A stretch of DNA of 64,000 bases from Eustoma russellianum (Eukaryota; Streptophyta; Magnoliopsida; Gentianales; Gentianaceae). Every line of letters starts with the position of its first letter. The stretch's first letter is position 1. A program made the translations under genes and the position numbers. The stretch lies in contig AP025062.1 in NCBI GenBank assembly GCA_036186865.1, forward strand, positions 26,041,437-26,105,436, read 5' to 3'. The notes under the pieces were generated by a model that was not told the DNA's origin, searched no databases, and was given only the letters and a program-made list of their open reading frames with translations. Of this stretch, positions 1-12,424 are shown in pieces.

Positions 1-3000
1 CGCCCCGCCCGAAACCAGAGTTCCGGCTCAGTGCACCCGCCATACTCTACTCCATAGAGTACAAGACGTCGATACCATACATGTGCATGTCACATGAATT
101 GTAATCGATATAGCGGAAGCATCTTAAAATAAGCTCACGACATGCATAATATTATTACAAACCGTTCAAATCCACACATCCACAAATACAGCTTCTCACG
201 ATAATTTTATTACATCACAATAAATAAAGCTCACACGCAACAGGTACATAGCTTCAGCCTACATCTTTGCTCACGGATACTCTATCTGGGGTTCCTCCTC
301 AATGAACACGGCATCAGGGTCCCTGTTCTCTGAAATATTAAGAGGCAAGTATGAGCGATAACCACCATCTTTTAATCGCTCAGCAAGTATTCTTTATAGA
401 TACTTCATGTGGGTCATACATGGGGAAACAAGTAGTAATAAAGTAACAATATATATAATTACTTCTTTATTTACAATGACAGCATTATATATAAGGAATA
501 AACAGAACATAAGATTTTGCATCATACCTTATGGGTCATATCATTCTTCCTCAGCATATCCTTAGTATACCTTCCATGCTTAAACACTAATCCATCTTAT
601 ACTAAGGTCATAACTTACAATCATCACCTCTATGCACGTGATCTTCCTTAATCATATTAAGGCATCATGATTGTACAAATATACTAATCACCACCTAAGG
701 GCATGATCATGACATGATGCATAAAACGTGACTTTTCATAAAATGGCTTTTCGTAAACATGAAATTTCATAGATTGACATGATTTTCATAACTTGCGAAA
801 AATGACATATTCATAACTTGCATAACATGACATTTTCATAACAGGAAGACATAACATTTTCATCATTGGCTATAGCACTTTTCATAAGAATAATAACACA
901 CGACATACCGATCGATTTCCCATGTAGTACATATACGACATAAAACATCATAAACATATGTATATGTACTAACGGTGACGCGCTATGACGGAGATCCCGT
1001 GTCCCGGACCCGGTGTTACACTCGGCCATATACGTAATCATATGCCCCTGACATCTATCACCCCGATACCGATGTCACGCCGGCGAACATAACATAGTCA
1101 TAATCATGAACATAACATAACATATCGTGTGTCAACGAAATCGATCGTCTCGCGTTTATTATTCACATGCATATGAACTTTTAAAACATGATATGCGTAA
1201 AACAACTTTCAAACTTTATCTTCGTGCAGCATAAGACTTGTTCGTATGAGGTGTTATGGTAAACTACATCTTATAACATCACTTACTTATTTTCATCCTA
1301 TATATCATAACTTAAAGGGATTCACACTTTGACCACCAAAAGGCCATTCGGCCATGAGGCTAAAACAGCCCACTTTTCTTCATTTTTCATCCAACACCAC
1401 TTTCTTAATTTGTATTCTCCAAATACAACTCTTATTCCAACACTTAAGGAAATTGACTTTTAATTCTTAGATCCTTTAATTCTTCACGTACAACCACCTA
1501 CACTTATACCATACTTCATTCATTATCACATAATTTACATAATAGTATCCATAGCATTTAACTCAAGAAACATTTTTGGTTTATTAAATGGCCTTAGGCC
1601 GAATATATATGTAATGTATATATGTATATATTTCATAGGTAATACACTTATATGTGTGTGTATATATACTATATAAGGTATTTTATACTTTGATTATCTT
1701 AAGCCATGTATATATATATGTATAATTATATCCATATATACTTATTTAACATGTCACATCTCATTTTACAAACTACTCTATAAGGCCGAAAGTTAGGCCA
1801 TGTATTGTACATATTTATATCTCATTTTTCTTCCTTTTATGTATATGTTGTAAGTTGTAAGTTCTCATAAGTAACATATACATATTTCTTACCTTTTCTT
1901 TACTAATCTTAAAATTATAACACTATGAAAACAAATACATAATCATAAACATGATGAATAACATAAAGAGTATACTTCTTGAGCCACATTCATCATCTAA
2001 TACACATCTTAGAATGGTGATGATGAAACTCAATGAAGTACTAAAATAGGCCACCTAGCCGTGTATATGTGATGTATATGTGAAGATGATGATCATCAAA
2101 CAACCATTTAGACCATGTATATAAGTCATGCTTATGATGCATACATAAACATGTTAAAGACATGATCTTGAAACATATAAACACAAAACATATAAGATAT
2201 AAACATGATGATCATCATAAAAGAAAACATAATCAAAACAATAAGAATTGAATTCTTTGTACATCTTTCTTAATGTTTTTCATTTCATATCATTTGTTCA
2301 AAGTTTATATCTATATGTATGTATATGTGTGATGCCGTATATATAGCTTCTATATGTATATATATATACAACAACCGTATATATATATGTTTCATTTATA
2401 TACATATAGCCTTTTATTATTATATATTTGTATATTTCTAACACTACAAGCATAGATCTTGCTTATTCTTAAAACAAAATTTGAACATACTACATGATGA
2501 TCCCATTTTTATATAAACATAAGTATTGAATCTTAAATCCATGAAGGATCTAGGAAGAGTACTTGCCTTGGTTCACCTTTCTTACACTTAGAAGATGTTT
2601 CCTTCACTTGGTTTGGAAGAGAGTTCTTCTTCCTTCCTCCTAGGTATACATGGTGTTTAGGGTTTAAAAGGAGGGTTAGTGAGCAACTTATGAAACTAAG
2701 TATATAGAAGAATTAAACTTAAACTTCATAAAGTTCTTACCTTGATTGCTTTTGATTCTAGATGCTTCAACCTTCTTGAATCTTTCTTAGTTGATTGAGT
2801 GTTTATAATACTTGATTTGAGTGATGTTGGTGTGAAGAAAGGAGAAGAAAATCTTCTCCTTATGGAGGGTGAACTTTCGGCCTTAAGGGGAAAAATGAGG
2901 GTGTTGGAATGTTTCTTGGGTTTTCCTTGGAGATAGGATGAATTTGGTTGGTTGAAGATGTATTATTTGAGGGGTTAAAGAAGAATTAAAATTTCCTACT

Positions 3001-3439
3001 TTTCTAAGGGGTGGCCGGCCAAGCATGGAGGGGAATGGGGTGGGAGACAAACTTTTGACAAGCATGGGGTGGAGGGATGGGTTAAGGTGAGATTCTTAGG
3101 CATGCTAATATTTTAATCAAGGTGTAAGACAAGTTGTCTTCACCTTTCTTTTTCTTTTTCCTTTTCTTTTATGTTGTATGTATATAATTGTTTTTTTCAT
3201 TTATTTAATGTAGTATAAAATTGTTGTGACATGTATTTCTTTTTGATTTAATTTATCCTAATAGTTTAAGTTGTTACTAATTAATTTAATTGGGTTTTTA
3301 TTGTATATACTCAAATGTTTGTAATATCTTTGCTAATATATTTGATAATATAAGTCTAGTTTTATGGATCGTACACCTACGAAATTATATTACGGTATTA
3401 GTAGTCGTTACGACATAACGAATTTTCCGGGTTGTAACA
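1..3439 (-). repeat. 3' LTR of element A
   Basis: It repeats 8411-11851 almost base for base. On the plus strand it ends in GGGTTGTAACA, so the LTR reads TG...CA in element orientation. It lacks the first 5 bases (TGTAG), which are cut off at the window edge. Differences seen from the other copy are about four substitutions plus a few 1-2 base indels in TA-rich runs. The small open frames inside it, for example 811-1041, recur identically in the other LTR and show no protein features. Confidence 0.95.
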
Positions 3440-3452
3440 TTCTCCCCCCCTT
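3440..3452 (-). other. Polypurine tract of element A
   Basis: In element orientation it reads AAGGGGGGGAGAA and directly abuts the 3' LTR. This is the expected plus-strand priming site for reverse transcription. Confidence 0.9.
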
Positions 3453-3457
3453 ATAAA

Positions 3458-3477
3458 AAGTTTCGTCCTCGAAACTT
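3458..3477 (-). other. Perfect hairpin upstream of the element A polypurine tract
   Basis: An 8-bp perfect stem (AAGTTTCG / CGAAACTT) encloses a 4-nt loop, between the pol stop and the polypurine tract. The same place in element B has related sequence, with a near-perfect version at about 53965-53984 and a weaker one at about 61409-61430. This suggests a conserved 3' UTR element rather than chance. Confidence 0.6.
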
Positions 3478-3484
3478 GCGTACC

Positions 3485-6400
3485 TCATACGAACAGTTGG
3501 GGATATTGCTTCTGCATTTGCTGCTCCGGTTCCCAGGTTGCTTCCCGCTCAGTATGATTACTCCACTGTACTTTCACAAATGGAATTGTCCGTCTCCTCA
3601 ACACTTGCTCCTTACGGTCCACGATCTGTATGGGGACTTCTTCATATGTAACGTCATCTTTAATAGTTACGGGTTGTTGCTCCAGTATATGATCCGGATC
3701 GTGTACATATCGCCGTAACTGAGATACATGAAACACATTATGTACTTGGGATAATGTAGGAGGTAAGGCCAACCGGTATGCAACAGCTCCAACTTTCTCT
3801 AGTATCTCATAAGGGCCAATAAATCTAGGGCTCAGTTTCCCTTTAATCCCAAATCTACTCACGCCTTTGGTCGGTGAAACTCGCAAATATACTTTCTCGC
3901 CTACTTCAAACTCAATCGGTCGTCTCTTTGTATCAGCCCAGCTTTTGCTACGATCTTGAGCAGCTTTCAATCTATCACGTATCACCTTGATCTTTTCCAG
4001 AGTCTGCTCTACCAGTTCCGGGCCCATAATAGTTCTCTCGCCAACTTCATCCCAATATAATGGAGATCGACACTTCCTTCCATACAATGCTTCAAAAGGT
4101 GCCATACCAATAGAACTGTGATAGCTGTTATTGTAGGAGAACTCAATTAACTTCACTGATTTGTCCCAGCTAACCTTGAAATCCAAAGTGCACGCGCGTA
4201 GCATATCTTCCAGTGTTTGTATAGTACGTTCTGACTGTCCATCGGTCTGCGGGTGGAAGGCTGTACTCATCCGGAGTTCGGTACCCAATGCATTTTGGTA
4301 AGCTTTCCAAAATCGTGAAGTAAAATGTGGATCTCTATCGCACACGATACTAACAGGTGTTCCATGTAGGCTGACTATCTCATTCATATACATGCTGACC
4401 AGCTTTTCTATGGATGTCTGTATTGACATGGATAAGAAATGTGCCGATTTAGTGAGACGATCCACGATTACCCAAATCGTATCATTACCATTGCGAGTCT
4501 TAGGAAGTCCGGTAACAAAATCCATCGTAATATGCTCCCATTTCCATTCCGGAATCTCTAATGGCTGTAATAGTCCTGCCGGCCTCTGATGTTCTGCTTT
4601 AACTTGTTGACAAGTATGACATCTCTGCACAAATTCCGCAATGTCTCGCTTCATGCCGTTCCACCAATAATTTCTTTTAAGATCCTGGTACATCTTTGTT
4701 GCTCCCGGATGTATAGATAATCGTGAGTTGTGAGCTTCCGTCATGATTTCCTTTTTAATTCCATCAATGCTTGGCACACATAATCTTTCTTTGAACCAAA
4801 GACTGCCATCATTATGCAACTGAAAGTCCCTCACCGGTTGTTCTTCAAACTGCTTGACGATGATCATTAACTCAGAATCATTCTTTTGCGCCTCTTTGAT
4901 CCTATCAATTAAAGTGGGAGTTATCATCAATTTAGCCAGAATATTTGCAGTCGAGTCAACTACATCCAATCCAAACTCGGCTATCTCTCTCTCTAGAGGC
5001 GTCTGCCTAGCATGACTTGACTTCCTACTCAACGCATCTGCTACCTTATTCGCCTTACCCGGATGATAATGAATAGCGAGATCATAGTCTTTCATCAACT
5101 CCAACCATCTTCGCTGCCTCATGTTTAGTTCCTTCTGGGTGAAAAGATATTTTAAACTCTTGTGATCCGTATAGATTTCGCATTTCTCTCCATACAAGTA
5201 ATGTCTCCATATCTTGAGCGCAAATACAACTGCCGCCAATTCCAGATCATGGGTGGGGTAATTCTGTTCATATGGTTTCAACTGTCTTGATGCATATGCA
5301 ATTACTCGTTCCTTCTGCATTAATACACAACCTAGTCCATTCTTCGAAGCGTCGCTATATACCACGAATCCCTCTCCTGAAAATGGTTGTGCTAATACCG
5401 GTGCCGATGTCAATTTCTTCTTAAGTTCGGTGAAGCTCTGTTCACATTCAGAAGTCCAATCATATCGCGTCTTTTTCTGCGTCAAACGAGTTAATGGAAC
5501 TGCAATCCGTGAGAATCCCTCAACAAACTTCCGATAATAACCTGCAAGTCCTAAGAAACTCCTGACCTCAGTCACATTTGTCGGTCTCGGCCATTCCGTA
5601 ATAGCCTCAATCTTTTTCGGGTCTACTGAGATACCATCCTTAGACACAACATGACCTAAAAATGCAACACTGTGGAGCCAAAATTCACACTTGCTGAATT
5701 TAGCATATAGCTGCTTCCTTCTTAATACATTCAGTGTTATTCTTAGATGCTCTGCATGGGTCTCTTCATCCGGTGAGTATATCAGGATATCGTCAATAAA
5801 TACTACCACGAACTTATCCAACTGATCCCGAAATACTGTGTTCATCAAATCCATGAATGCTGCGGGTGCGTTAGTCAGTCCAAATGGCATCACTAAGAAC
5901 TCATAATGTCCGTATCTTGTACGAAAAGCAGTCTTAGCGATATCTTCCGACTTGATCTTCAACTGATGGTAACCAGAGCGAAGGTCAATCTTGCTGAACA
6001 CTTTGGCACCCCTTAATTGATCGAACAAATCGTCGATTCGAGGCAGTGGATATCTATTTTTGATCGTGATCTTATTCAGCTCTCGGTAATCGATGCAGAG
6101 TCGCATGCTGCCATCCTTCTTCTTAACGAACAACACTGGAGCTCCCCATGGTGATACACTTGGCCGTATGAACTTCTTATCTATCAATTCTTGCAACTGT
6201 GATTTCAATTCCTTTAATTCGGCTGGGGCCATTCTATATGGTGCCTTTGAGATTGGTTCAGCTCCTGGAACGACATTAATCTCAAATTCAATCTCTCTGT
6301 CCGGAGGCAAGCCTGGTAAATCATCTGGAAATACATCTATGAACTCCTTGACTACTGGAATGTTGTCAATTGATGGGGTATCAGAATCCTCGCCAAGGGC

Positions 6401-6852
6401 ATACACAAGGAATCCTTCGCTACCCTTCTTCAGTGATTGAAATGCTTTCGCTGCTGTCAGATAAATATTTTGTGGTATCTTTTTTATTTTGGAGTTCCCT
6501 TGATAAATCATTTCTTCTCGCATTGGATCCTTAATCATCACACGCTTACCTCGACAATCAATGTAGGCATGGTGTTTGAACAACCAATCCATGCCTAAAA
6601 TAATGTCAAAGTCCTCAATCTGTATAGGAATTAGGGTAACTTCGAACTTCTGTCCTCCCATTTCTATCTCGCAATTCTTATATATATGATGTGAAATGAT
6701 CACCTGATTGCCAGCTGCTTGAATGCGATAAGGTGTAACCAGCCAAGTCGGACAACTACCAAGGTTCTTAGCAAACCTTTTCGATACAAAGGAATGGCTT
6801 GCACCACTATCAATTAATACGTTGGCAGGTATGTTGTTTGTTAATATAACAC
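3485..6852 (-). CDS. Element A pol: protease-RT-RNase H-integrase-chromodomain (second exon of gag-pol)
   Basis: This encodes the replication enzymes of the retrotransposon. The protease active-site triplet Asp-Ser-Gly lies at 6803-6811, upstream of the first in-frame Met at 6703, so the product must start by splicing or frameshifting from gag. Counting residues from that Met: RT about 170-350 with catalytic IDD at 303-305; RNase H about 447-560 with YSDAS; integrase zinc-binding H, H, C, C at about 658-698; integrase core with D728, a second Asp near 789 and E832; and a C-terminal chromodomain-like segment about 1018-1072 (VKVQWSNH...ATWEPE). The frame is open throughout with no lesion seen. 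Chromodomains of this group are thought to steer integration to heterochromatin. Joined to gag across 6853-6929, the total is 4554 nt, exactly 1518 codons including the stop. Confidence 0.95.
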
Positions 6853-6929
6853 CTGAAGCAATTCATAATTCAAACATGCAATTCCTAAGCAAGTGGATAA
6901 TATCATAAACTTTTCAAAATGAAATATAC
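6853..6929 (-). other. Candidate 77-nt spliceosomal intron between gag and protease of element A
   Basis: In element orientation the donor is ACAG/GTATATTT and the acceptor TTGCTTCAG/GTG. The segment is AT-rich, and its removal joins gag residue Val-Thr-Gly directly to the protease frame in phase 1. Without splicing, gag runs on for 28 unrelated residues and pol sits in another frame with no Met before the protease active site. Element B has a homologous segment at the same place. A programmed frameshift is the alternative. Confidence 0.6.
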
Positions 6930-8115
6930 CTGTCACAACGTCTGGAGCTTCCAGAACCTCCTCATCTGTCATCACATGTATTCTGGCATTGGCCCTTGGG
7001 CCATCTCTCTGCTGAGGTGCGGCCCTCTGGGGTCCCTTCCTGGGCTCAGGACAGTCCTTGATCATGTGGCCAATCTTGCCACAGTTAAAGCAAGCTCCAA
7101 TCTTCAGCAAACATGCTCCTGTATGCTGCTTCTGGCACTTAGGGCATTTCGGAACTGGATTCGCCTGTGGTGGACGTTGCTGCTGTGGTTGGCGTTGCGG
7201 TTGAGGTTGCTGCTGATAATTCTGCTGACGGTTACGTCCATCATCTCCTCTGGCAGTCTTAGCCCCTTTACCAAACTGACCATCTCCAAACTCTTGGGGC
7301 CTTTTGCCCCGGGTATCGGCGTCACGTCTAATGATGTCCCTCTCTACCCGATAGCAGGCATCCAGTAATTCACCAAAATCTCTTGGGTTGGCATTCACAA
7401 TCCACGTGCGAATGCGTGGATTCAGTCCTCTCTCAAACTTAATCATCTTCAGTTGTTCATCCCCCATAATCGCTGGAACATATCTTCCCAATGCAGTAAA
7501 TCTGTTGGCATAGTCGGCCACTGTCATTCCAGGCATCTGGACCAGAGACTCAAACATTCCTATCTTCTGTAAGGTAACTGATGGTGGAATATAGAATTTG
7601 CGGAACTCTCTTAGAAATCGTTCCCAAGTAACTGGAGCTGGCAAATGCTGCAAATTAGTGGTCCACCATTCATCGGCCTCACCAGTCAGAAAAGGCTTGA
7701 TAACCTGGGCTTTCATCTCCTCTGGTATTTGAATCAGTTCAAAATTATTCTGTACTTCTTTTAGCCATTTCTCGGCTATATCAGGGTCAGATCCACCTTC
7801 AAAGTTAGGAATGCGGGCCTTCTTCATTTCCCCGTAAAAGAAACGAGTACCATGTTGTGGTGGCGGTGGTGGCGGTGGCGGTGGAGGTGCCGCATGATTC
7901 TGATGGCCGTTGTTACCTACTGCCTGTCCTATCTGTACCAAAGCTTGCAGAACAGCCTGCTGAAAATCTCCTTGACCCTGCTGCTGTGGGGGTGGAGGCA
8001 TATGCTCAGCGTAAAGTGGGACCGGTCCTGTCTGCGGGGGTATCTGTGGTGGTGGAGGAGGGGGTAACTGTGCAGGTCTTTCAGCGCGCGGTCTACCTCT
8101 AGGTCGTGGAGACAT
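6930..8115 (-). CDS. Element A gag (first exon of gag-pol)
   Basis: Nucleocapsid/capsid polyprotein that packages element RNA into virus-like particles. The ATG at 8113-8115 gives a basic N-terminus (MSPRPRGRPR), proline/glutamine-rich tracts to about residue 100, a retrotransposon gag core about 105-230 (FFYGEMKKARIPNFEGG onward), a Q/P-rich linker about 285-325, and two zinc knuckles: CPKCQKQHTGAC, followed by a canonical CX2CX4HX4C knuckle in CFNCGKIGHMIKDC. The unspliced frame continues to 6841 (424 aa). The coordinates here stop at the inferred splice donor after residue 395. No lesions were seen. Confidence 0.93.
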
Positions 8116-8390
8116 CCTATTGAAGGCAGCATCATTAGTAATAATTTACAATCGAAATCAATTTGTCTTCCTGAATAATTCAGAATTTATAAAAATAAAT
8201 TTATTATTATTTTTTTTTGAAACTTAATAATCCAAGCAAAACTTTTAAATATTATTTAGCTATTCCTAACCATTCTAAGGATTCTAATCTAGGGATATCA
8301 CTCTTGGTCTAAGATCATAACTTAAGTTCTAGGATCATCACTTAACTTCTAATTGCTTACTTTACTGTTCCCGCTGTGGATCTAGAGCCA
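8116..8390 (-). other. Element A 5' leader
   Basis: This lies between the primer site and the gag ATG. It is AT-rich with no coding potential seen. RNA packaging and dimerisation signals are expected here, but none can be recognised by eye. Confidence 0.6.
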
Positions 8391-8391
8391 T

Positions 8392-8403
8392 GCTCTGATA
8401 CCA
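8392..8403 (-). other. Primer-binding site (initiator tRNA-Met) of element A
   Basis: In element orientation it reads TGGTATCAGAGC, the standard complement of the 3' end of plant initiator tRNA-Met. It sits 2 bases from the 5' LTR end. Confidence 0.95.
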
Positions 8404-8405
8404 AC

Positions 8406-11400
8406 TGTAGCGCCCCGCCCGAAACCAGAGTTCCGGCTCAGTGCACCCGCCATACTCTACTCCATAGAGTACAAGGCGTCGATACCATACATGTGCATGT
8501 CACATGAATTGTAATCGATATAGCGGAAGCATCTTAAAATAAGCTCACGACATGCATAATATTATTACAAACCGTTCAAATCCACACATCCACAAATACA
8601 GCTTCTCACGATAATTTTATTACATCACAATAAATAAAGCTCACACGCAACAGGTACATAGCTTCAGCCTACATCTTTGCTCACGGATACTCTATCTGGG
8701 GTTCCTCCTCAATGAACACGGCATCAGGGTCCCTGTTCTCTGAAATATTAAGAGGCAAGTATGAGCGATAACCACCATCTTTAATCGCTCAGCAAGTATT
8801 CTTTATAGATACTTCATGTGGATCATACATGGGGAAACAAGTAGTAATAAAGTAACAATATATATAATTACTTCTTTATTTACAATGACAGCATTATATA
8901 TAAGGAATAAACAGAACATAAGATTTTGCATCATACCTTATGGGTCATATCATTCTTCCTCAGCATATCCTTAGCATACCTTCCATGCTTAAACACTAAT
9001 CCATCTTATACTAAGGTCATAACTTACAATCATCACCTCTATGCACGTGATCTTCCTTAATCATATTAAGGCATCATGATTGTACAAATATACTAATCAC
9101 CACCTAAGGGCATGATCATGACATGATGCATAAAACGTGACTTTTCATAAAATGGCTTTTCGTAAACATGAAATTTCATAGATTGACATGATTTTCATAA
9201 CTTGCGAAAAATGACATATTCATAACTTGCATAACATGACATTTTCATAACAGGAAGACATAACATTTTCATCATTGGCTATAGCACTTTTCATAAGAAT
9301 AATAACACACGACATACCGATCGATTTCCCATGTAGTACATATACGACATAAAACATCATAAACATATGTATATGTACTAACGGTGACGCGCTATGACGG
9401 AGATCCCGTGTCCCGGACCCGGTGTTACACTCGGCCATATACGTAATCATATGCCCCTGACATCTATCACCCCGATACCGATGTCACGCCGGCGAACATA
9501 ACATAGTCATAATCATGAACATAACATAACATATCGTGTGTCAACGAAATCGATCGTCTCGCGTTTATTATTCACATGCATATGAACTTTTAAAACATGA
9601 TATGCGTAAAACAACTTTCAAACTTTATCTTCGTGCAGCATAAGACTTGTTCGTATGAGGTGTTATGGTAAACTACATCTTATAACATCACTTACTTATT
9701 TTCATCCTATATATCATAACTTAAAGGGATTCACACTTTGACCACCAAAAGGCCATTCGGCCATGAGGCTAAAACAGCCCACTTTTCTTCATTTTTCATC
9801 CAACACCACTTTCTTAATTTGTATTCTCCAAATACAACTCTTATTCCAACACTTAAGGAAATTGACTTTTAATTCTTAGATCCTTTAATTCTTCACGTAC
9901 AACCACCTACACTTATACCATACTTCATTCATTATCACATAATTTACATAATAGTATCCATAGCATTTAACTCAAGAAACATTTTTGGTTTATTAAATGG
10001 CCTTAGGCCGAATATATATGTAATGTATATATGTATATATTTCATGGTAATACACTTATATGTGTGTGTATATATACTATATAAGGTATTTTATACTTTG
10101 ATTATCTTAAGCCATGTATATATATATGTATAATTATATCCATATATACTTATTTAACATGTCACATCTCATTTTACAAACTACTCTATAAGGCCGAAAG
10201 TTAGGCCATGTATTGTACATATTTATATCTCATTTTTCTTCCTTTTATGTATATGTTGTAAGTTGTAAGTTCTCATAAGTAACATATACATATTTCTTAC
10301 CTTTTCTTTACTAATCTTAAAATTATAACACTATGAAAACAAATACATAATCATAAACATGATGAATAACATAAAGAGTATACTTCTTGAGCCACATTCA
10401 TCATCTAATACACATCTTAGAATGGTGATGATGAAACTCAATGAAGTACTAAAATAGGCCACCTAGCCGTGTATATGTGATGTATATGTGAAGATGATGA
10501 TCATCAAACAACCATTTAGACCATGTATATAAGTCATGCTTATGATGCATACATAAACATGTTAAAGACATGATCTTGAAACATATAAACACAAAACATA
10601 TAAGATATAAACATGATGATCATCATAAAAGAAAACATAATCAAAACAATAAGAATTGAATTCTTTGTACATCTTTCTTAATGTTTTTCATTTCATATCA
10701 TTTGTTCAAAGTTTATATCTATATGTATGTATATATGTGTGATGCCGTATATATATAGCTTCTATATGTATATATATATACAACAACCGTATATATATAT
10801 GTTTCATTTATATACATATAGCCTTTTATTATTATATATTTGTATATTTCTAACACTACAAGCATAGATCTTGCTTATTCTTAAAACAAAATTTGAACAT
10901 ACTACATGATGATCCCATTTTTATATAAACATAAGTATTGAATCTTAAATCCATGAAGGATCTAGGAAGAGTACTTGCCTTGGTTCACCTTTCTTACACT
11001 TAGAAGATGTTTCCTTCACTTGGTTTGGAAGAGAGTTCTTCTTCCTTCCTCCTAGGTATACATGGTGTTTAGGGTTTAAAAGGAGGGTTAGTGAGCAACT
11101 TATGAAACTAAGTATATAGAAGAATTAAACTTAAACTTCATAAAGTTCTTACCTTGATTGCTTTTGATTCTAGATGCTTCAACCTTCTTGAATCTTTCTT
11201 AGTTGATTGAGTGTTTATAATACTTGATTTGAGTGATGTTGGTGTGAAGAAAGGAGAAGAAAATCTTCTCCTTATGGAGGGTGAACTTTCGGCCTTAAGG
11301 GGAAAAATGAGGGTGTTGGAATGTTTCTTGGGTTTTCCTTGGAGATAGGATGAATTTGGTTGGTTGAAGATGTATTATTTGAGGGGTTAAAGAAGAATTA

Positions 11401-11851
11401 AAATTTCCTACTTTTCTAAGGGGTGGCCGGCCAAGCATGGAGGGGAATGGGGTGGGAGACAAACTTTTGACAAGCATGGGGTGGAGGGATGGGTTAAGGT
11501 GAGATTCTTAGGCATGCTAATATTTTAATCAAGGTGTAAGACAAGTTGTCTTCACCTTTCTTTTTCTTTTTCCTTTTCTTTTATGTTGTATGTATATAAT
11601 TGTTTTTTTCATTTATTTAATGTAGTATAAAATTGTTGTGACATGTATTTCTTTTTGATTTAATTTATCCTAATAGTTTAAGTTGTTACTAATTAATTTA
11701 ATTGGGTTTTTATTGTATATACTCAAATGTTTGTAATATCTTTGCTAATATATTTGATAATATAAGTCTAGTTTTATGGATCGTACACCTACGAAATTAT
11801 ATTACGGTATTAGTAGTCGTTACGACATAACGAATTTTCCGGGTTGTAACA
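8406..11851 (-). repeat. 5' LTR of element A
   Basis: This is a complete 3446-bp LTR that begins TGTAGCGCC and ends GGGTTGTAACA on the plus strand. It should hold the element promoter in U3 at its right-hand end. It is nearly identical to 1-3439. Substitutions noticed include 75/8476, 414/8823 and 569/8974; indels include an extra T near 370 and TA-repeat differences near 10731-10756. Confidence 0.95.
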
Positions 11852-12424
11852 TATATGTTACATGTCATGCCAAAAATGTTCCATGTGTTGCGTTCATAGA
11901 AAACCGAATTTTCGACTTTTGTCGATTACGCGATTTTTTTGCGATTAAATTCAAACTTTTTGCACATGTTATATATATTACGTCACACATAATATACATA
12001 AAATAACTTGAATATTCAGCTCTAATAGATGAATAAAATGGCGCCCCATGTGCTTAAAAAGATGAATTTGGAATCTCCAAAATTTGGCCTTAATTGGGGG
12101 TGATTTGTGTGTGCCAACATGGAATGATTTTATGGCTGAGTGTACTATGTTATCCACGAAATTTGTGGCCATTTTTGAAGTGTAGGGGCTGGCCATCTAT
12201 ATATGGCAAGTATGTGACATGTTGGCGAAGTTTCGGTATCACCCGATATGACAATTTTTGGTTTATAACCTTGTAACGTGTCGTAATAATTTTGTCATCA
12301 CCATAACTTATATCATATGATACAAGACCTGAATATACTCATAAATATGAGGTAAGTATAGTGGTGTGACGTTGACGTACGTTCGTAATATATGTAACGT
12401 GTCGGTGGTACGTCGGAATATATG
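11852..12424. other. Unassigned flank between element A and RTE copy 1
   Basis: Short open frames only (for example 11776-12006 and 12094-12276), with no recognisable domain. I see no repeat or RNA gene. This is the older DNA into which element A inserted. Confidence 0.5.

Larger units (their letters stand above)
1..11851 (-). mobile_element. Element A: nearly complete Ty3/gypsy chromovirus (Tekay/Del type)
   Basis: The order on the minus strand is 5' LTR (8406-11851), initiator-Met primer site, gag, protease-RT-RNase H-integrase-chromodomain, polypurine tract and 3' LTR (1-3439). Only the last 5 or so bases of the 3' LTR lie outside the window. The chromodomain-like C-terminus, long LTRs and domain order fit the Tekay/Del lineage of plant chromoviruses (family knowledge). 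Both frames are open, and the LTRs differ by only a handful of changes that I could find by eye, so the insertion is recent and may be autonomous. The left target duplication falls outside the window; the right flank begins TATAT. Confidence 0.95.

Noticed and set aside
811..1041. 76-codon minus-strand frame repeated identically at 9220-9450
   Set aside because: The identity comes from the two LTRs of element A, not from protein constraint; no domain or start context.
3476..3718. Plus-strand frames antisense to element A pol, such as 3476-3718 and 6093-6440
   Set aside because: Shadows of the long minus-strand coding frame.
7104..8135. Overlapping frames in the gag region (7852-8067, 7857-8102, 7929-8135)
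   Set aside because: Alternative readings of the GC-rich, proline-coding gag segment; the gag frame itself has the zinc knuckles and the capsid core.
8391..8403. Possible tRNA-Met gene fragments at the TGGTATCAGAGC sites
   Set aside because: They are primer-binding sites next to LTRs; no cloverleaf or flanking tRNA sequence is present.
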